Positions 22,881 through 34,869 of a DNA stretch of 64,000 nucleotides are shown one piece after another. The DNA lies in assembly GCA_037903475.1 (NCBI GenBank), contig JBAJFG010000368.1, positions 682,001-746,000 on the forward strand, given 5' to 3'. Made by a program: the position numbers and the translations under genes. Position 1 is the stretch's first letter. Every line of letters starts with the position of its first letter. The DNA comes from Ancylostoma caninum. Taxonomy: Eukaryota > Nematoda > Chromadorea > Rhabditida > Ancylostomatidae. The notes beneath the pieces were generated by a model. That model was not told the origin of the DNA. It searched no databases and saw nothing but the letters and a program-made list of their open reading frames with translations.

Positions 22881-25600
22881 TTTTGGAATCAACGATTAGA
22901 AGTGCTCCCGATAGATTCGGAAATGTTTTGGATGATCGATTTCTTCTGGTAATGATAGTATATTAGAGCCGTGGTTTTCACTTGAGGGATTTGGAAGATC
23001 GCTGAGTAATTATTCACGTACAATGTCCGTCAGTGGAGCGCTGCAACATGGTGCTTTTCAACAATCTCCGAGTCTTCAAATCTAACTTATTTCTTTTTCG
23101 ATCATTGGGAAGTTGGGAACTCGCAATGCCAATAATTCGTCTGATCAAATTTTAGGTGAGTGATGGAAGAGCGAGCAGGGAGTACCTTCAGAACTTACTA
23201 AACTTTTGTGCTTGAATAGATTGCCTATCTTACAGCAGGATGAGAAAATTATCAAAAAAAAAGTAAATTAAACGTTTTGAAAATCTCGAATTCTGACGTG
23301 TCTAATTATTTGCAATTTCCTCATACACGAACTGTTTCCAAGGCCAGTAGTAAAGTATCATAGCGGTGAGATCAGCTGTCCGCACAACTCGTCACCTCAC
23401 CCTTTGGGACGATGATCGCATGCGCGACGACCTTCCAACACTGAGGAATGGAAGATCACCACCATCTGTGGCGGTGCTGCGAGCACGTATGTATGTGCGG
23501 GGCGCTAATCTCATCCCCCTAGAGGGCGATGATCGCTATCGTTCGGGGATTAGATAGTGTGGGGGGCGAAGAGACGCCGAGTGAAATAGTTGGAGAATCT
23601 CACTCGGAGTATGATGATAGTGTGAAGGTACGTATTATCGGGTGGGCGAATTACACAGAATGCGTCTGAGCTCACGGACTCAGACATGTTGATTTTCGCC
23701 CCACAGCACAGAAAAAACTCGAACGTGTACGACTTGTCAGAAGAACATAGGTGCTTCTGGTGCTTCTGACAAGTCGTTCTCGTTGTAACTTGTTAGTCGC
23801 AATGGTTCATAACTGTCTCACAAGCTAAAACAGCCCCGAAGTGATGTGGGAATACGTGAAACACGTACATTTGACGGCTGTCGGCGGTCGCCACATTTAT
23901 AATGCCAATGAGGAGACCCCAGACGTAAGGCCTATAGCGTTACTTTTCCCATCGGAGTCCGATGGGAAAATAAATGATACGCATCGATCGTCGGATAAAG
24001 GGGTTTTTACAGTTTTGATGTGCACCCTATGCTTAAGCAAGGCAGCGTCGTCTGCCGCAAGGGGGGTCCTTTCGCAGTTTTTGCCGTGCCGCGTCAGTTT
24101 GCGAGCTTGCCCTGCGGGATGCAGCAATCTGGAAGTTCATTGCGAGGCGAGAACTGAGCTCGCAGCGGTTCACTTCTCGCGCCGTGCCGCGCCGCACAAT
24201 GCTGAAAACTTATTGTTAGTAAAACCCCTTAAGAAGGATGATAATGAATGGGGCGTGGCGACCGATAGATATCGTTTCCTCTATCGCTATCAATCACATT
24301 GCCAGTTCATTTTCGGCACATCCTCGAGACAAGTAGGCGATAAGAAGCGACGAACTCTCTTTGGAGGCGATCCAAAGCGATGTGACGTGGCAATCGATAC
24401 GTATCGTTTCTATCATTGTCATCTCTCTAATAGCCGGTTCATTTTGATTCATTTTGAAGTGGCGAAGTCTGAGGATACTCGTATCACTTCGTTTGCGTGG
24501 AGTAACGTGCTGGCACAGGAGCAGTTGTGTGAAAACTACTGGTGATGAGTGCGCGCAGCAGTTGTTGTTTAACGTTGTTGTTTAACAGGCTAAGTCAACC
24601 GGGAGAACAACTACTTTACTAGCTTTCCATTTTGCAACTGCTTAGCAAGGAAATGCTAAAACAACTATTTTATTAGTTTTCCGTTTGCAGCTATGTAGCA
24701 AGGAAGTATTAAAATAATAGTATTTTGCTAGCTTTTGAAAAGTTTGTAATCTGAAACCAGTTTTTCAAAAGCTGGTTAAATAGGTATTTGTTGCCGAAGT
24801 TATGAGCATGTCGAGAATGATGGTGTCTGCAAAGTTACTACTCTCGCAGAATTGTTGTGACCACTTGGTACCTCATCAAAATCTCTATTACGCGGATGCT
24901 GTCTTTAAGCGAAATCCCAAGGAGTGTTGGTCGGATAACGTGTCCTTCTATATTTCGCGCTTGACAAGTCTGCATCAAATTATTCCTGTGAATTATTGCA
25001 TCCAAAAACACCACGCTGAAGCAGTGGTACTCATTAATTCGAATAATTTGAAAAAAAAACTGACGAAATTTGGATTATTCGAAAAGTCGGATTATTCGTT
25101 CATTTGAATACTCCAATTGTAAGAGATTAGCCAGATTCTGATTGTTCGAATATCCGAAAGAAGAATTCGAATACCAGTGTGCAGTCTCCACTCAATAAAC
25201 CTGTGGTCCCAACGTGTGCTACCGAAACGCCACAGACAAAAACGAGCAATGAGCTACACAAATCCACGGGAGAGTGTGAGAGAGTGACGAGAATGAAAAC
25301 AAGTTATCATCTAGTCGAAACGGCGCCTACTCATTGGTAACTCCACACAAGGTATGAATTTCATTACTCTCTGCGTTTCATGATTCCCATAACCATTTTC
25401 CCCGCCCTTTTCTCTTCCATTGTCAACTTTTTTGCAAATTTCATGACTCCGCGTGAACATGACAATCTCGCAACAACGTGATAGGCTTGCATCACCTCCG
25501 AGCCGCAGTCTTTTCTAGCATGAGAACTGCGCAAACGACGTACCACGTTTCGAACCATCCTCGTTGCATGTTGCGAACATGATATCACGACATGAGGGGG
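22881..25600. other. Intergenic; a 234-codon frame of doubtful value
   Basis: The frame at 23,841-24,545 (+) is the longest non-satellite ORF in the region. It runs over two diverged copies of a block of about 110 bp (GTGGCGACCGATAGATATCG at about 24,256 and GTGGCAATCGATACGTATCG at about 24,388) and has no family pattern, so I do not call it a gene. A hairpin of arms ACTTGTCAGAAG/CTTCTGACAAGT lies at 23,730-23,777. A minus-strand frame at 25,364-25,588 is rich in Arg/Lys/Met and unassigned. Confidence 0.4.
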
Positions 25601-27440
25601 AGGATCACCACCAGGCTAGAAAACACTTCAAAATAAATACAACTGTGACTTGTCCCACATCTTTTGGTTCCATCATCTCGAAAAAAAGGGAAATGAGAAA
25701 GTTGAGCGTGGTACTAGTGCAGATGCATCTCGAATAAGTGATCTACCGAATATTTTAGCCTTTCTATACTGATGAGCTGGAAATTTCAGATCACCACCAT
25801 GTTTCTAAGATGGGCGCCGGCTTTGACAGGATTGGTTATGATTTGGTCGATCCCTGGATACCTTCGACGAAGAACTCATAACCACCTGCCAATAGTCGTT
25901 TCGTAGCTTCAGAAGAAATTCGTAGCAAACGTTGAAAGGCGACCATCGGAAAATGGCAGTGCGAGGGTTCGAAGCTGGTAAATGAATATGTATCTTTCGT
26001 TCTTGTTGTCTCATAAAATGTATCATGCCTGATAAATTGACATTTCCACGATGTTGCAAATAGGTAAGCAAATCACAAGTAATGTTGGTTCAATTGTATA
26101 TTATTGCTAACAGTATGAATTAAAAACATTTATTCAAACACTGAAACAGAAGAAGGCATGTACGATTGACGTCAATCCCCTAAATTTCTTCCAACATTCT
26201 CTGCTGCACTAGAACAACCATTTGTCAGCATTTGTATGTATATGTTTTAGATAGAAAGTTCTGGGTCCAAGGTGTGTGATGAATCTGGAGCTACGCAGTG
26301 GACTTTTTGATATGCCTTGAACAACAACTAGCGACGTAAGAGTACAAATCTTTGAACCATATTTTCATAATTAAGAGTAGACTCGATCTAATTTAGTCTC
26401 AGACCCTCTCAGGTTTGTTCTTGTTGACATGCATTCTGGGAATGAAAGCATAATGTAGTAGTTGCTTTGTTGCCCGAAGTTTACTTTCGACGAACTTTTG
26501 CTAGAAACGAAGGGCAACTGCTTCCTGTTCTGAAAATTCTGTACATTGTACGGCTTTCAGAAATGTATCAAATGAGGATATTGAAATTGTAGAAGTTTCA
26601 GAAAAATAACTAATAAAAAACAATTCCAGTAACTTACCCTACCTCAAAGATGGGAGCTACGAATTTGTTCCTGACCGAGGTTAGAACGGTGAATCTAGAG
26701 GGTGGACAAAAAATACGGCAGCAAAGAAAAGAACGATCAGGGAACGATTCTTAAAACAATTTGGGGCACTGTTACACGATTTATGTTCACCAGCTCCCCA
26801 CGAATATAATACGAGGAAATATCTGAAAATATATCCATCTGCTAGGAATTACAACTCAAGACATCAAATAAAGTTGCAGGCCTCGGCGCGCAAGTGGTTG
26901 GAGAAAAACTTATTTCCTACTTTTGAAGTTCCTTTCTGGAGACTTGCAACCTAACTTAAGGGTAAACCTAACTTAAGGGTTTCGAGCAACCCTATGTCTC
27001 AGGTACAGCGAAAACCTACTGATACACTTGATCGAGTTCTGTGCAATTGAATGGCCACTCGTTACCACCGGTAGGTCCTAAAATTTATTGTTTCCCCAGT
27101 TTCGAAACAGACAAATACTAAGTTCCTGAGCACTATCCTGGCGAAACGTCCAGAGACGGCCAGTCAACTAAACAGAACTTCAAGGCAAAACATGCTGTAT
27201 TGGAATAAAAACACGTCTTGTTACCGTATTTATGGCCCACTCTGTATTGACGAAGCGGGTGTGACTACGCAACTCAAGCCGTGAATCACCCAAATATAGA
27301 AGAGTTGAACGGAAGTTTCTACTGCACTCCTCTCAAAGTGTTAAACTATGGAAATAACTCGGATTGAGCGATCAAAAGAACACATCTCTCTGTGCATTGA
27401 CTTAAGATTGTGTTTGTATAATACGAATAGAACTTTTATA
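25601..27440. other. No gene recognised; second copy of the 5' window repeat
   Basis: 26,440-26,680 is a diverged copy of blocks at 1-560. A short tandem (CCTAACTTAAGGGTAAA twice) is at 26,952-26,980. I see no exon I can support. Confidence 0.45.
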
Positions 27441-27443
27441 CTA

Positions 27444-28345
27444 TTAGGTTGGTGCGAAAGTCTTGCACCTAATCTCATACATTTTTCAAAAAACGTTAAG
27501 TTCATTATGAATAGATATCAATCAACAAAGTAATCACGTTCATAATCCACGAGGAATGACCAACGCTTCACTAAAGCATCAGCTCCAGAGGTCAAGAACT
27601 CTAGCAACTGCGAGTCTTAGAAGCTTCGAATCTCACATTTCGGTTTGGTCCAATCACCGAATTTGTTTCCTCGTAGATGCAGCCTCGGGTTCCGAGCAGG
27701 TGGTATTTGAGCGGGCATAAGTCAGGAGAATAAGCAGATTGTGGTAGATCCTCTCAACCTAATTCGGCAATTTTTTGGTGGGTAAGCTTCGCCACGTGAG
27801 GTCGGGCGTTGTCATGAAGTGGAGCAACATGGTCAATTTTTCCCAGCTCCAGGTAAATTGCTTTAGCCAATTTCTGCAGTTAAAAAGAGTAGACTTAGGC
27901 AGTCATGGTAGCATAGGTGTCAGCAGTTCTCGACACAGTATTCTCTCGGAATTTCACCAGCAACACAGAAAAAACTTCTTTCGTGCACCTCTCTTTTCGA
28001 CTATATTGGAGATGGTTCGCTACGCGCGACTCAATTTTTCTCTCGTGCATGGTTAGCACACAGACCCAAGTCTCATTTCCATTAACGAGTTGGTGGAAAA
28101 AGTTCTTCCTATGTGAACGCAGCAGCAAAGATTAGCCCACACTCAGTCTTGCAAGGCACTACGTTTGTGGGGGACCCAACCCGTCATCAGTTTTCTGTAA
28201 CTCAGCGCTTTGAGATGTCTAGCGATTATTGTACGGCTGCAGCCAGGTGTATCCTACAGTTCACATGTAATGGCATTTCGATTCAAAGTCTATGGAATTC
28301 TAGATCCTAAAAATATCTTGGTGCAAAACATTCTGAACAACCTAA
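27444..28345 (-). mobile_element. Mariner element (cecropia type), internally deleted and dead
   Basis: The left end TTAGGTTGGTGCGAAAG and right end (reverse complement TTAGGTTGTTCAGAATG) are flanked by TA on both sides (27,442-43 and 28,346-47). The TTAGGTTGGTGCAAAAG-type end is that of cecropia-subfamily mariners such as human Hsmar1. On the minus strand the transposase is recognisable: RKNFFHQLVNGNETWV, then LHDNARPHVAKL and AYSPDL. The first catalytic Asp, in the motif usually read as GDE, is Asn here (GNE). There are stops and frameshifts throughout. The element is about 900 bp; full-length relatives are about 1.3 kb. Confidence 0.9.
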
Positions 28346-28438
28346 TAAAAGCTATTTGCGCCGGAACCGCAAAAGTTTGGACTATCAGCGCTCACACGAA
28401 TGAAAATGATTTCAACACTTGAAGATCTGTGTTGGTAT

Positions 28439-28673
28439 AGTCTGTCCGAAAAAACGAGTCCGCCCACGCACGCGGGGATCGAGAGGCGACGCGGCTGGGA
28501 CGGGTGCTGTTGGCTGCTACATCGTTCACATCACAGCCAAACCCTTGGTCAGTGCCATGAAGATAACGACAAAACGTGATACGCAGGTTACAGATGATGA
28601 CGTGGAGTGCTGGCAAGCGTGGCTGTCTCTCGTACCCAGCGTGCGTGGGCGGACTCGTCGTTCCGGACAGACT
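28439..28673. mobile_element. MITE with about 37-bp terminal inverted repeats
   Basis: The left arm begins AGTCTGTCCGAAAAAACGAG and the right arm is AGTCTGTCCGGAACGACGAG on the other strand. Both continue into TCCGCCCACGCACGC. The total is 235 bp. A Helitron begins one base beyond its right end. Confidence 0.85.
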
Positions 28674-28674
28674 A

Positions 28675-29467
28675 TCATGACTTATAATAACGGGCTTAGT
28701 CTGTCTGTCACGTGTGTGTGTCAGTGTGTGTGAAACGAAATTCGAGGGCGTGGCCTAGAGTGAAGAAAATGTTCTACACCGGATCCACTGTTGCTGTAGG
28801 AGTGCGCCGGCGTCCAAAAGTGGGGAAACGCCTGGCGCCGGGTCCAACGATGTGATAAGGGTGCGCCGTCGTCCAAAAGTGGGGAAACGCCTGGAGTCGG
28901 GTTCGGTGGTGTGATAAGGGTGCACCGGCGTCTATAAGTGGGGAAACGCCTGGAGTGCGCCGGCTTCCACAAATAATTGGAATTCGCTAGGCGGGTCTAT
29001 TTCTGCATGAGGGGTAAGCTTATCCTGTTTCGGCGGACCCTCCTACCTAAATCATACATTGTTTCCTTTCGTATCCGTGTTCTCTTCCCATTCCGTTTGT
29101 GTCTAAATGAACCACTCGCTCCTTTCCGTTTATATACACCAGTGGACCCTTATCACTTAAATTACCACAACAACCAGTTGAGCCTAAATCATTTCAAGAT
29201 AACATTTGCACTGAATTAGTTACACTCAGTTCTTCACGGCCACTAACTTCGCTCATATGTGAAAGCATAACTTCGTTCATATACATAGGGGAAAGCTACC
29301 ACCTACGGGATCAAGGGTTTCTCAAGAGGGCGGTAGAACTGCGTAGAAGGGTGCAGATTTTATCAATCCAATTAAACTTTTGTGTTTGCTTTCAACGTGC
29401 CGTATGCGAGCGAAGCGAGCATCAATGGAAGTCTGGAAGTCCGGCGTTAGCCGGACGGCCAGGCTGA
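28675..29467 (+). mobile_element. Helitron-like element, family B, complete short copy (HB2)
   Basis: It starts TCATGACTTATAATAACGGG after A (28,674) and ends with the nested hairpin around GTCCGGCGTTAGCCGGAC and CTGA, followed by T (29,468). At 793 bp it is the smallest complete copy. It has a short TG run near the 5' end and only about three minisatellite units (28,790-28,965), each containing GTGCGCCGGCGTCC and GTGGGGAAACGCCTGG. Confidence 0.9.
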
Positions 29468-29508
29468 TATCATACAATGGACCATGTAGAAGCTCTTTAT
29501 ATTGAATA

Positions 29509-31210
29509 CTGGTCTGGCCGTCCGGCTAACGCCGGACTTCCAGACTTCTATAGGTGCTCGCTTCGCTCCCATACTGCACGTTGAAAGCAAACACAAAAGC
29601 GTAAACGGGTTGATAAAATCTGTTCTATCGATCTCCTGAGAAATCCTTGATCCCATAGGTGCCCCATATGAACGAAATTATGCTCTTCAATATGAGCGAA
29701 GTTAGTGGCCGTGAAGAACTGAGTGTAATCAATTCAGTGCAAATGTTATCTTGAAAGGATTTAGGCTCATTTGGTTGTTGTGGTAATTCAAGTGATAAGG
29801 GTCCACCGGTGTATATAAACGGAAAGGAAGGAGTGGTTCATTCAGACACAAAAGGAATGGGAAGAGAACACGGACACGAAAGGAAACAATGTATATCTAG
29901 GTGATTTAGGTAGGAGAGTCGACCGAAACAGGATAAGCGTACACCTCATGCAGAAATAGACCCGCCCAGCAAATTCCTATTAGTTGTGGAAGCCGGCGCG
30001 CCCTTATCACACCGTTGGAGCCAACTCTAGGCGTTTCCCCACTTATGGACGCCGGCGCATCCTTATCACACCGATGGACCCGACTCCAGGCGTTTCCCCA
30101 CTTATGGAGCCGGCGCACCCTTATCACACCGATGGACCCGACTCCAGGCGTTTCCCCACTTATGGACGCCGGCTCACCCTTATCACACCGTTGGAGCCAA
30201 CTCTAGGCGTTTCCCCACTTATGGACGCCGGCGCACCCTTATCACACCGATGGACCCGACTCTAGGCGTTTCCCCATTTATGGACGCCGGCGCACCCTTA
30301 TCACACCGATGGACCCGACTCCAGGCGTTTCCCTACTTATGGACGCCGGCGCACACTTAGGCGTTTCCCCACCGCCGGTGCACCCTTATCACACCGTTGG
30401 AGCCAACTCTAGGCGTTTCCCCACTTATGGACGCCGGCGCACTCCTTATCACACCGATGGACCCGACTCCAGGCGTTTCCCCACTTATGGACGCCGGCGT
30501 TGGAGGGCTTACTCACCGATGGACCCGACTCCAGGCGTTTCCCCACTTATGGACGCCGGCGCACCCTTATCACACCGTTGGACCCGACTCCAGGCGTTTC
30601 CCCACTTATGGACGCCGGCTCACCCTTATCACACCGTTGGAGCGGCGTTTCCCCACTTATGGACGCCGGCGCACCCTTATCACACCGATGGACCCGACTC
30701 CAGGCGTTTCCCCACTTATGGACGCCGGCGCACCCTTATCACACCGATGGACCCGACTCCAGGCATTTCCCTACTTATGGACGCCGGCGCGCCCTTATCA
30801 CACCGATGGACCCGACTCCAGGCGTTTCCCCACTTATGGACGCCGGCGCACCCTTATCACACTGATGGACCCGACTCCAGCCGTTTACCTACTTATGGAC
30901 GCCGGTGCACCCTTATCACACCGTTGGACCCGACTCCAGGCGTTTCCCCACTTATGGACGCCGGTGCACCCTTATCACACCGTTGGACCCGTCTCCAGGC
31001 GTTTCCCCACTTATGGACGCCGGCTCACCTTTATCACACCGTTAGAGCCAACTCTAGGCGTTTCCCCACTTATGGACGCCGGCACACTCCTACAGCAACA
31101 GTGGAACAGGTGTAGAACATTTTCTTCACTCTAGGCCACGCCCTCGAATTTCGTTTCACGCACACACACACGCACACACACACGTGACAGACTAAGCCCT
31201 TTATTATAAA
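29509..31210 (-). mobile_element. Helitron-like element, family B (HB3)
   Basis: In minus orientation its 3' hairpin is at 29,509-29,545, next to A (29,508). HB2 and HB3 face each other by their 3' ends across 41 bp. The body carries the 59-bp array, a (TG)n region at 31,157-31,188 and the 5' block TTATAATAAAGGGC. Its first bases (TCATGAC) are replaced by the 3' end of HB4. Confidence 0.85.
29990..31090 (+). repeat. 59-bp minisatellite of Helitron HB3
   Basis: About 18 units contain ACGCCGGCGCACCCTTATCA, then CACCGATGGACCCGACTCC, then AGGCGTTTCCCCACTTATGG. Units alternate between GATGGACCCGACTCC and GTTGGAGCCAACTCT forms, and several are truncated. The frames of 121-268 codons over the array are artefacts of repetition. 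Confidence 0.95.
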
Positions 31211-31447
31211 CCAGTCTGGCCGTCCGGCTGACGCCGGACTTCCAGACTTTTCCTAATGCTCGCTTCGCTCGCATGGCTTCATCCCTTCTTCATTCAAATA
31301 AAGTCACAGCTATTCCACATTTTTGCTATAATGTGTCCCACACCTTTTCCATTGCTTTTTCTCATGTAAAAATGCACTTATCAAAGAGAATTAACCTTCT
31401 CGAAGCAATTTTATCATTTGCTCAACTGAAACAGCTTTTTGTAACTA

Positions 31448-33205
31448 CTAGCGCCCCTTCGGGACGCTAGAAAGTGGGGTGGGGCGGCCACTTGGGACAT
31501 GTGCAAACGCTTCACACTTGCCAAATCTCTAGAAAATTGATAAAGAAGCAGAAACAATCTTCCAATGGGCCCAAACATGAAGTCCTTCTTATGAGTTGAG
31601 TATGAGCATGAAGAGTTCGTTCTCCGGCGTATGGCGTTTTCGTGCGTATTCCTCACTCCCGGGCTAACGCAGACGCGTTCTCCAACGGCGGAACTGTATC
31701 CTGCCGTTCCCCACACTATTGGACAAGGCAAAATCGTATCCGAGTGTTTTCCAGACTACTGGGCCGCAGCGGGCCCTTCCTCCATCAGAGCGCCCGTATT
31801 CTGGCGCCTTCCTCACAGTTAGGGCAAACCGGATCCGTTCTCCAGGGGCGGGTTTGCATCCTGGCATTCTCAACTATCGGACTTAAGTGAACCCGTATCC
31901 TGACGTTCTCCACACCATTATGCTACGACGGGTCCTTCCTCCATCGGTGGACCCGTATCCTGGCGTCCCCCACACCAATGGGCCACAGCGGGCCCTCTCT
32001 GCATCGATGGACCCGTGTTCTGGCGTCCCCTACACCAGTGGGCCACGGGAGACCCTTTCTTTTTCGATGGACCCGCATCCTGGCGTCACCCGCACCATTG
32101 GGCCCTGTCGGGACTTTTCTCCATTGCTGGACCTGTGTCATGGGCCTACTGTACTGGGCCATGGCGGGCCCTTTCTCCATCGGTGGACCGGTATCCTGGC
32201 GTCCGCCACACGACTGGGCAACAGGGGACCCTTTCTTTATCGGTGGACCCGCATCATGGCGTCCCCCGCACCACTGGGACATGGCGGGCCCTTTCTCCAT
32301 CGGTGGACCTGTGTCATGGCGTTCCCCACAGCACTGGGCCGTGGCGGGCCTTTTCTCCATTGCTGGACCCGTGTCATGGCGTTCCTCACAACACTGGGCC
32401 CTGTCGGGCCTTTTCTCCATTGCTGGACCCGTGTCATGGCGTTCCCCACAGCACTGGGCCACGGCGGGCCCTTTCTCCATCGGTGGACCCGTATTTCGGC
32501 GTCCGCTGCACCATTGGACCACGGCGGACCCTTTCTCCATTGCTGGACCTGTGTCATGGGTTCCCCACAGCACTGGGCCATGGCGGGCCCTTTCTCTATC
32601 GGTGGACCCGTATTTCGGCATCCGCTGCACCATTGGGCCACGGCGGGCCCTTTCTCATCGCTGGTCCCGTATCCGTATATAGTTGATTGGATACACAATG
32701 TCATGCCTTCATATTCAGAGGCTTCCACTCTTTGTTAGAGCAGAAGCTTCCTCGAAACGAACGGATGTCGTGACTACACAATCGCTGCGAGAATTCAGCA
32801 GGGGATGCGACAATAGCATCCACTAGACGAGGCGCGTAGGTCCAGCCTCACCGATGCTACCGAGACGCTGCAGCTCTCATAACACCCTTCCATTTCTTCC
32901 TGCAAGTACACACAGCGTCGCAACAGTGGAAGGCTGGTTTTCCTGCTGCGTACATTGTGCAGCCTGAAAGCTCGTAAACACTCCCTCACTCCTATGCGGC
33001 GAGACCGCCAGCGAAGGTGATGAAACCACCAGCTCGTGCATGCGGGAGAGCAGTGACGTAATCGCGAGTCCCGAAACGAACGTGTCTGCGTCCATGGAAA
33101 TCGGCCATTTCGCGCCACAGTCTGCGTCTCAGGATTGCGGTGTCTATGAGTGCCGCCCCGTATCTCTAACCGCTCTAGCTCCCTTATGGCGCTTTGTTTA
33201 ATAGA
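31448..33205 (-). mobile_element. Helitron-like element, family A, copy 3, nested in HB4
   Basis: Read on the minus strand it runs from TCTATTAAACAAAGCGCC (ending 33,205) to the hairpin GCGTCCC/GGGGCGC and CTAG at 31,448. Flanks are A on the 5' side and T on the 3' side. The related empty site at 41,699/41,700 reads TTATATA/TAGTTAC, and the filled site has exactly those halves, so nothing was duplicated. The 60-bp array lies at about 31,900-32,680. Confidence 0.92.
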
Positions 33206-33539
33206 TATATAACCGGTTCAACCTGGATTGACCGCAGAAAATGGTCTATCATTCTTTGTTTGTTATAACTGGCTAAGTGATAAGAGTCAGTTAGAACATA
33301 TAAAAGTGGAGGGTGCGGTGTGTTCATAAACAACTGAGAAGAGAAAAACGCGGGGAGGACGTAAGGAGGAAGGATTCACACGGATTGCATACTAAACCGC
33401 GCAGTGGTCTGACATCTAGTTCTTTTACGATTGATGTTAGAGGCCATCGAATCGATTTAACAAATATGGACCTAACTCATGACATTTCCCTGAGTAGTGG
33501 ACACCGGCGCACCTGCATCGGTAGCTATATTTTCAGGCG

Positions 33540-33925
33540 CTCCTCCACTTTTGAGCGCCGCTGCACCCTTATCACAGCAGTAGACCTGTCTCCCCCCACT
33601 TTGGGCGCCGGCGCACCCTTATCACAGCAGTGGACCCGTCTCCCCCCACTTTGGGCGCCGGCGCACCCTTATCACAGCAGTGGACCCCTCTCCCCCCACT
33701 TTGGGCGCCGGCGCACCCTTATCACAGCAGTGGACCCGTCTCCCCCCACTTTGAGCGCCGGCGCACCCTTATCACAGTAGTGGACTTGTCTCCCCCCACT
33801 TTGGGCGCCGGCGCACCCTTATCACAGCAGTGGACCCGTCTCCCCCCACTTTGGGCGCCGGCGCACCCTTATCACAGCAGTGGACCTGTCTCCCCCCACT
33901 TTGGGCGCCGGCGCACCCTTCATGT
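33540..33925 (+). repeat. 50-bp minisatellite of Helitron HB4
   Basis: Seven to eight units contain GCGCCGGCGCACCCTTATCA, then CAGCAGTGGACCCGTCTCC, then CCCCACTTTGG. The unit is a shorter relative of the 59-bp unit of HB3. Confidence 0.95.
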
Positions 33926-34031
33926 AACGGTGGAGTGGTCGGCATCACTCTAAGCCACGCCCTCGAATTTCGTTCTACACACACACACACACGCGTGACA
34001 CACAAAGTAAGCCCGTTATTATAAGTCATGA

Positions 34032-34560
34032 TCATGATGATAAGAGTTAACCTCCCTCCCCTTTAGGACCTGTGCAGTTTCGCAGAAAATCACTGTCATC
34101 CACGCAGCGCGGCAAAGCTGCGATTTGTGATGATGACAGTGATTTTCTTGAGTTTAGTTGGTCCAACAGTAACGTGGCGCACGGGTCCGAGACAAAGCGG
34201 CGCTTTGGCTCAGGATTTATTGTCTTTCTAAGTTAAGTTGGCCCAAAAGTAACGTGGCGCGAAGTGGCGCTTTGGCTAGGGATAGGATAAATAAAAAACT
34301 TATATTGGTCAGTTTTTGATAGTTTATTTTTGTTATTTTTTCAATAATTATTATTAGTTGTTAAATATTAAATTAATATTTTCATTATCAATATTTTTAT
34401 TATTTCAATTTTCCGTACAGGTCCGAAAGCCTTAAATTAATATTTTCATTATCAATATTTTTATTATTTCAATTTTCCGTACAGGTCCGAAAGCCCCGCA
34501 TTTCTTTCACGAATTTACGGCATTACCCTCTTGTCACACGATATCCGTGCTAACTTCTCA
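34032..34560. other. Intergenic, hairpin and 63-bp tandem duplication
   Basis: A hairpin with arms AAAATCACTGTCATC/GATGACAGTGATTTT lies at 34,086-34,156. An AT-rich 63-bp unit ending GTACAGGTCCGAAAGCC is duplicated in tandem at about 34,371-34,496. There is no gene. Confidence 0.7.
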
Positions 34561-34565
34561 GTATA

Positions 34566-34803
34566 AGGGCAATTTATACTAGATGCGTGCGACTGACGCG
34601 CGTGCGTCTATATGATGATGAATAGGGCCCAGTCGCATCGCAGTCGCAGCTCAGACGCACGCTCTTACGACCTCGCGGCAGCCGCGCGTTCTTTTCATTG
34701 AGGATCTGCATGCCGTGTTGACCGGTCTTCATGGAAAATCCAATGTAAATGGATGCGTGCGACTGATGCGCGACTGACGCACGCAGCTAGCATAAATTAC
34801 CCT
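34566..34803. mobile_element. MITE family 1, intact copy
   Basis: The ends AGGGCAATTTATACTAG and CTAGCATAAATTACCCT are inverted and flanked by ATA on both sides (3-bp duplication). The 238-bp body is full of GCGTGCGTC words in both orientations. Partial or diverged copies lie at 43,195-43,322, 43,840-43,890, 44,925-45,095, 54,075-54,135, 55,103-55,320 (reversed) and 61,371-61,606. The 3-bp duplication would suit a PIF/Harbinger-like source (inference). Confidence 0.85.
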
Positions 34804-34869
34804 ATACGTGTTTGCATGTGGACAATTTTGCACTGTTTCTAAAAGTCGAGGCTCAATGAAAGCATCCCA

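Larger units (their letters stand above)
31211..34031 (-). mobile_element. Helitron-like element, family B, interrupted by a family A copy (HB4)
   Basis: The 3' hairpin and CTGG are at 31,211-31,247 next to A (31,210). The 5' TCATGACTTATAATAACGGG ends at 34,031 next to T (34,032). The family A element 31,448-33,205 lies inside it. The uninterrupted arrangement is preserved at 40,679-41,936 (HB8), which shows the body is otherwise colinear. Confidence 0.9.

Noticed and set aside
23841..24545. 234-codon open frame
   Set aside because: It overlaps a tandem block of about 110 bp, has no family pattern or splice sites, and has a shadow frame on the other strand. It was kept only as a note.
30309..31115. 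Long overlapping frames (up to 268-288 codons) rich in HTDGPDSRRFPT and similar repeats here and at 9.5-10.3, 32.0-32.7 and 39.7-41.4 kb
   Set aside because: They are open in several frames and both strands because the minisatellite units lack stops. There is no start context, no splice pattern and no conservation apart from the DNA repeat.
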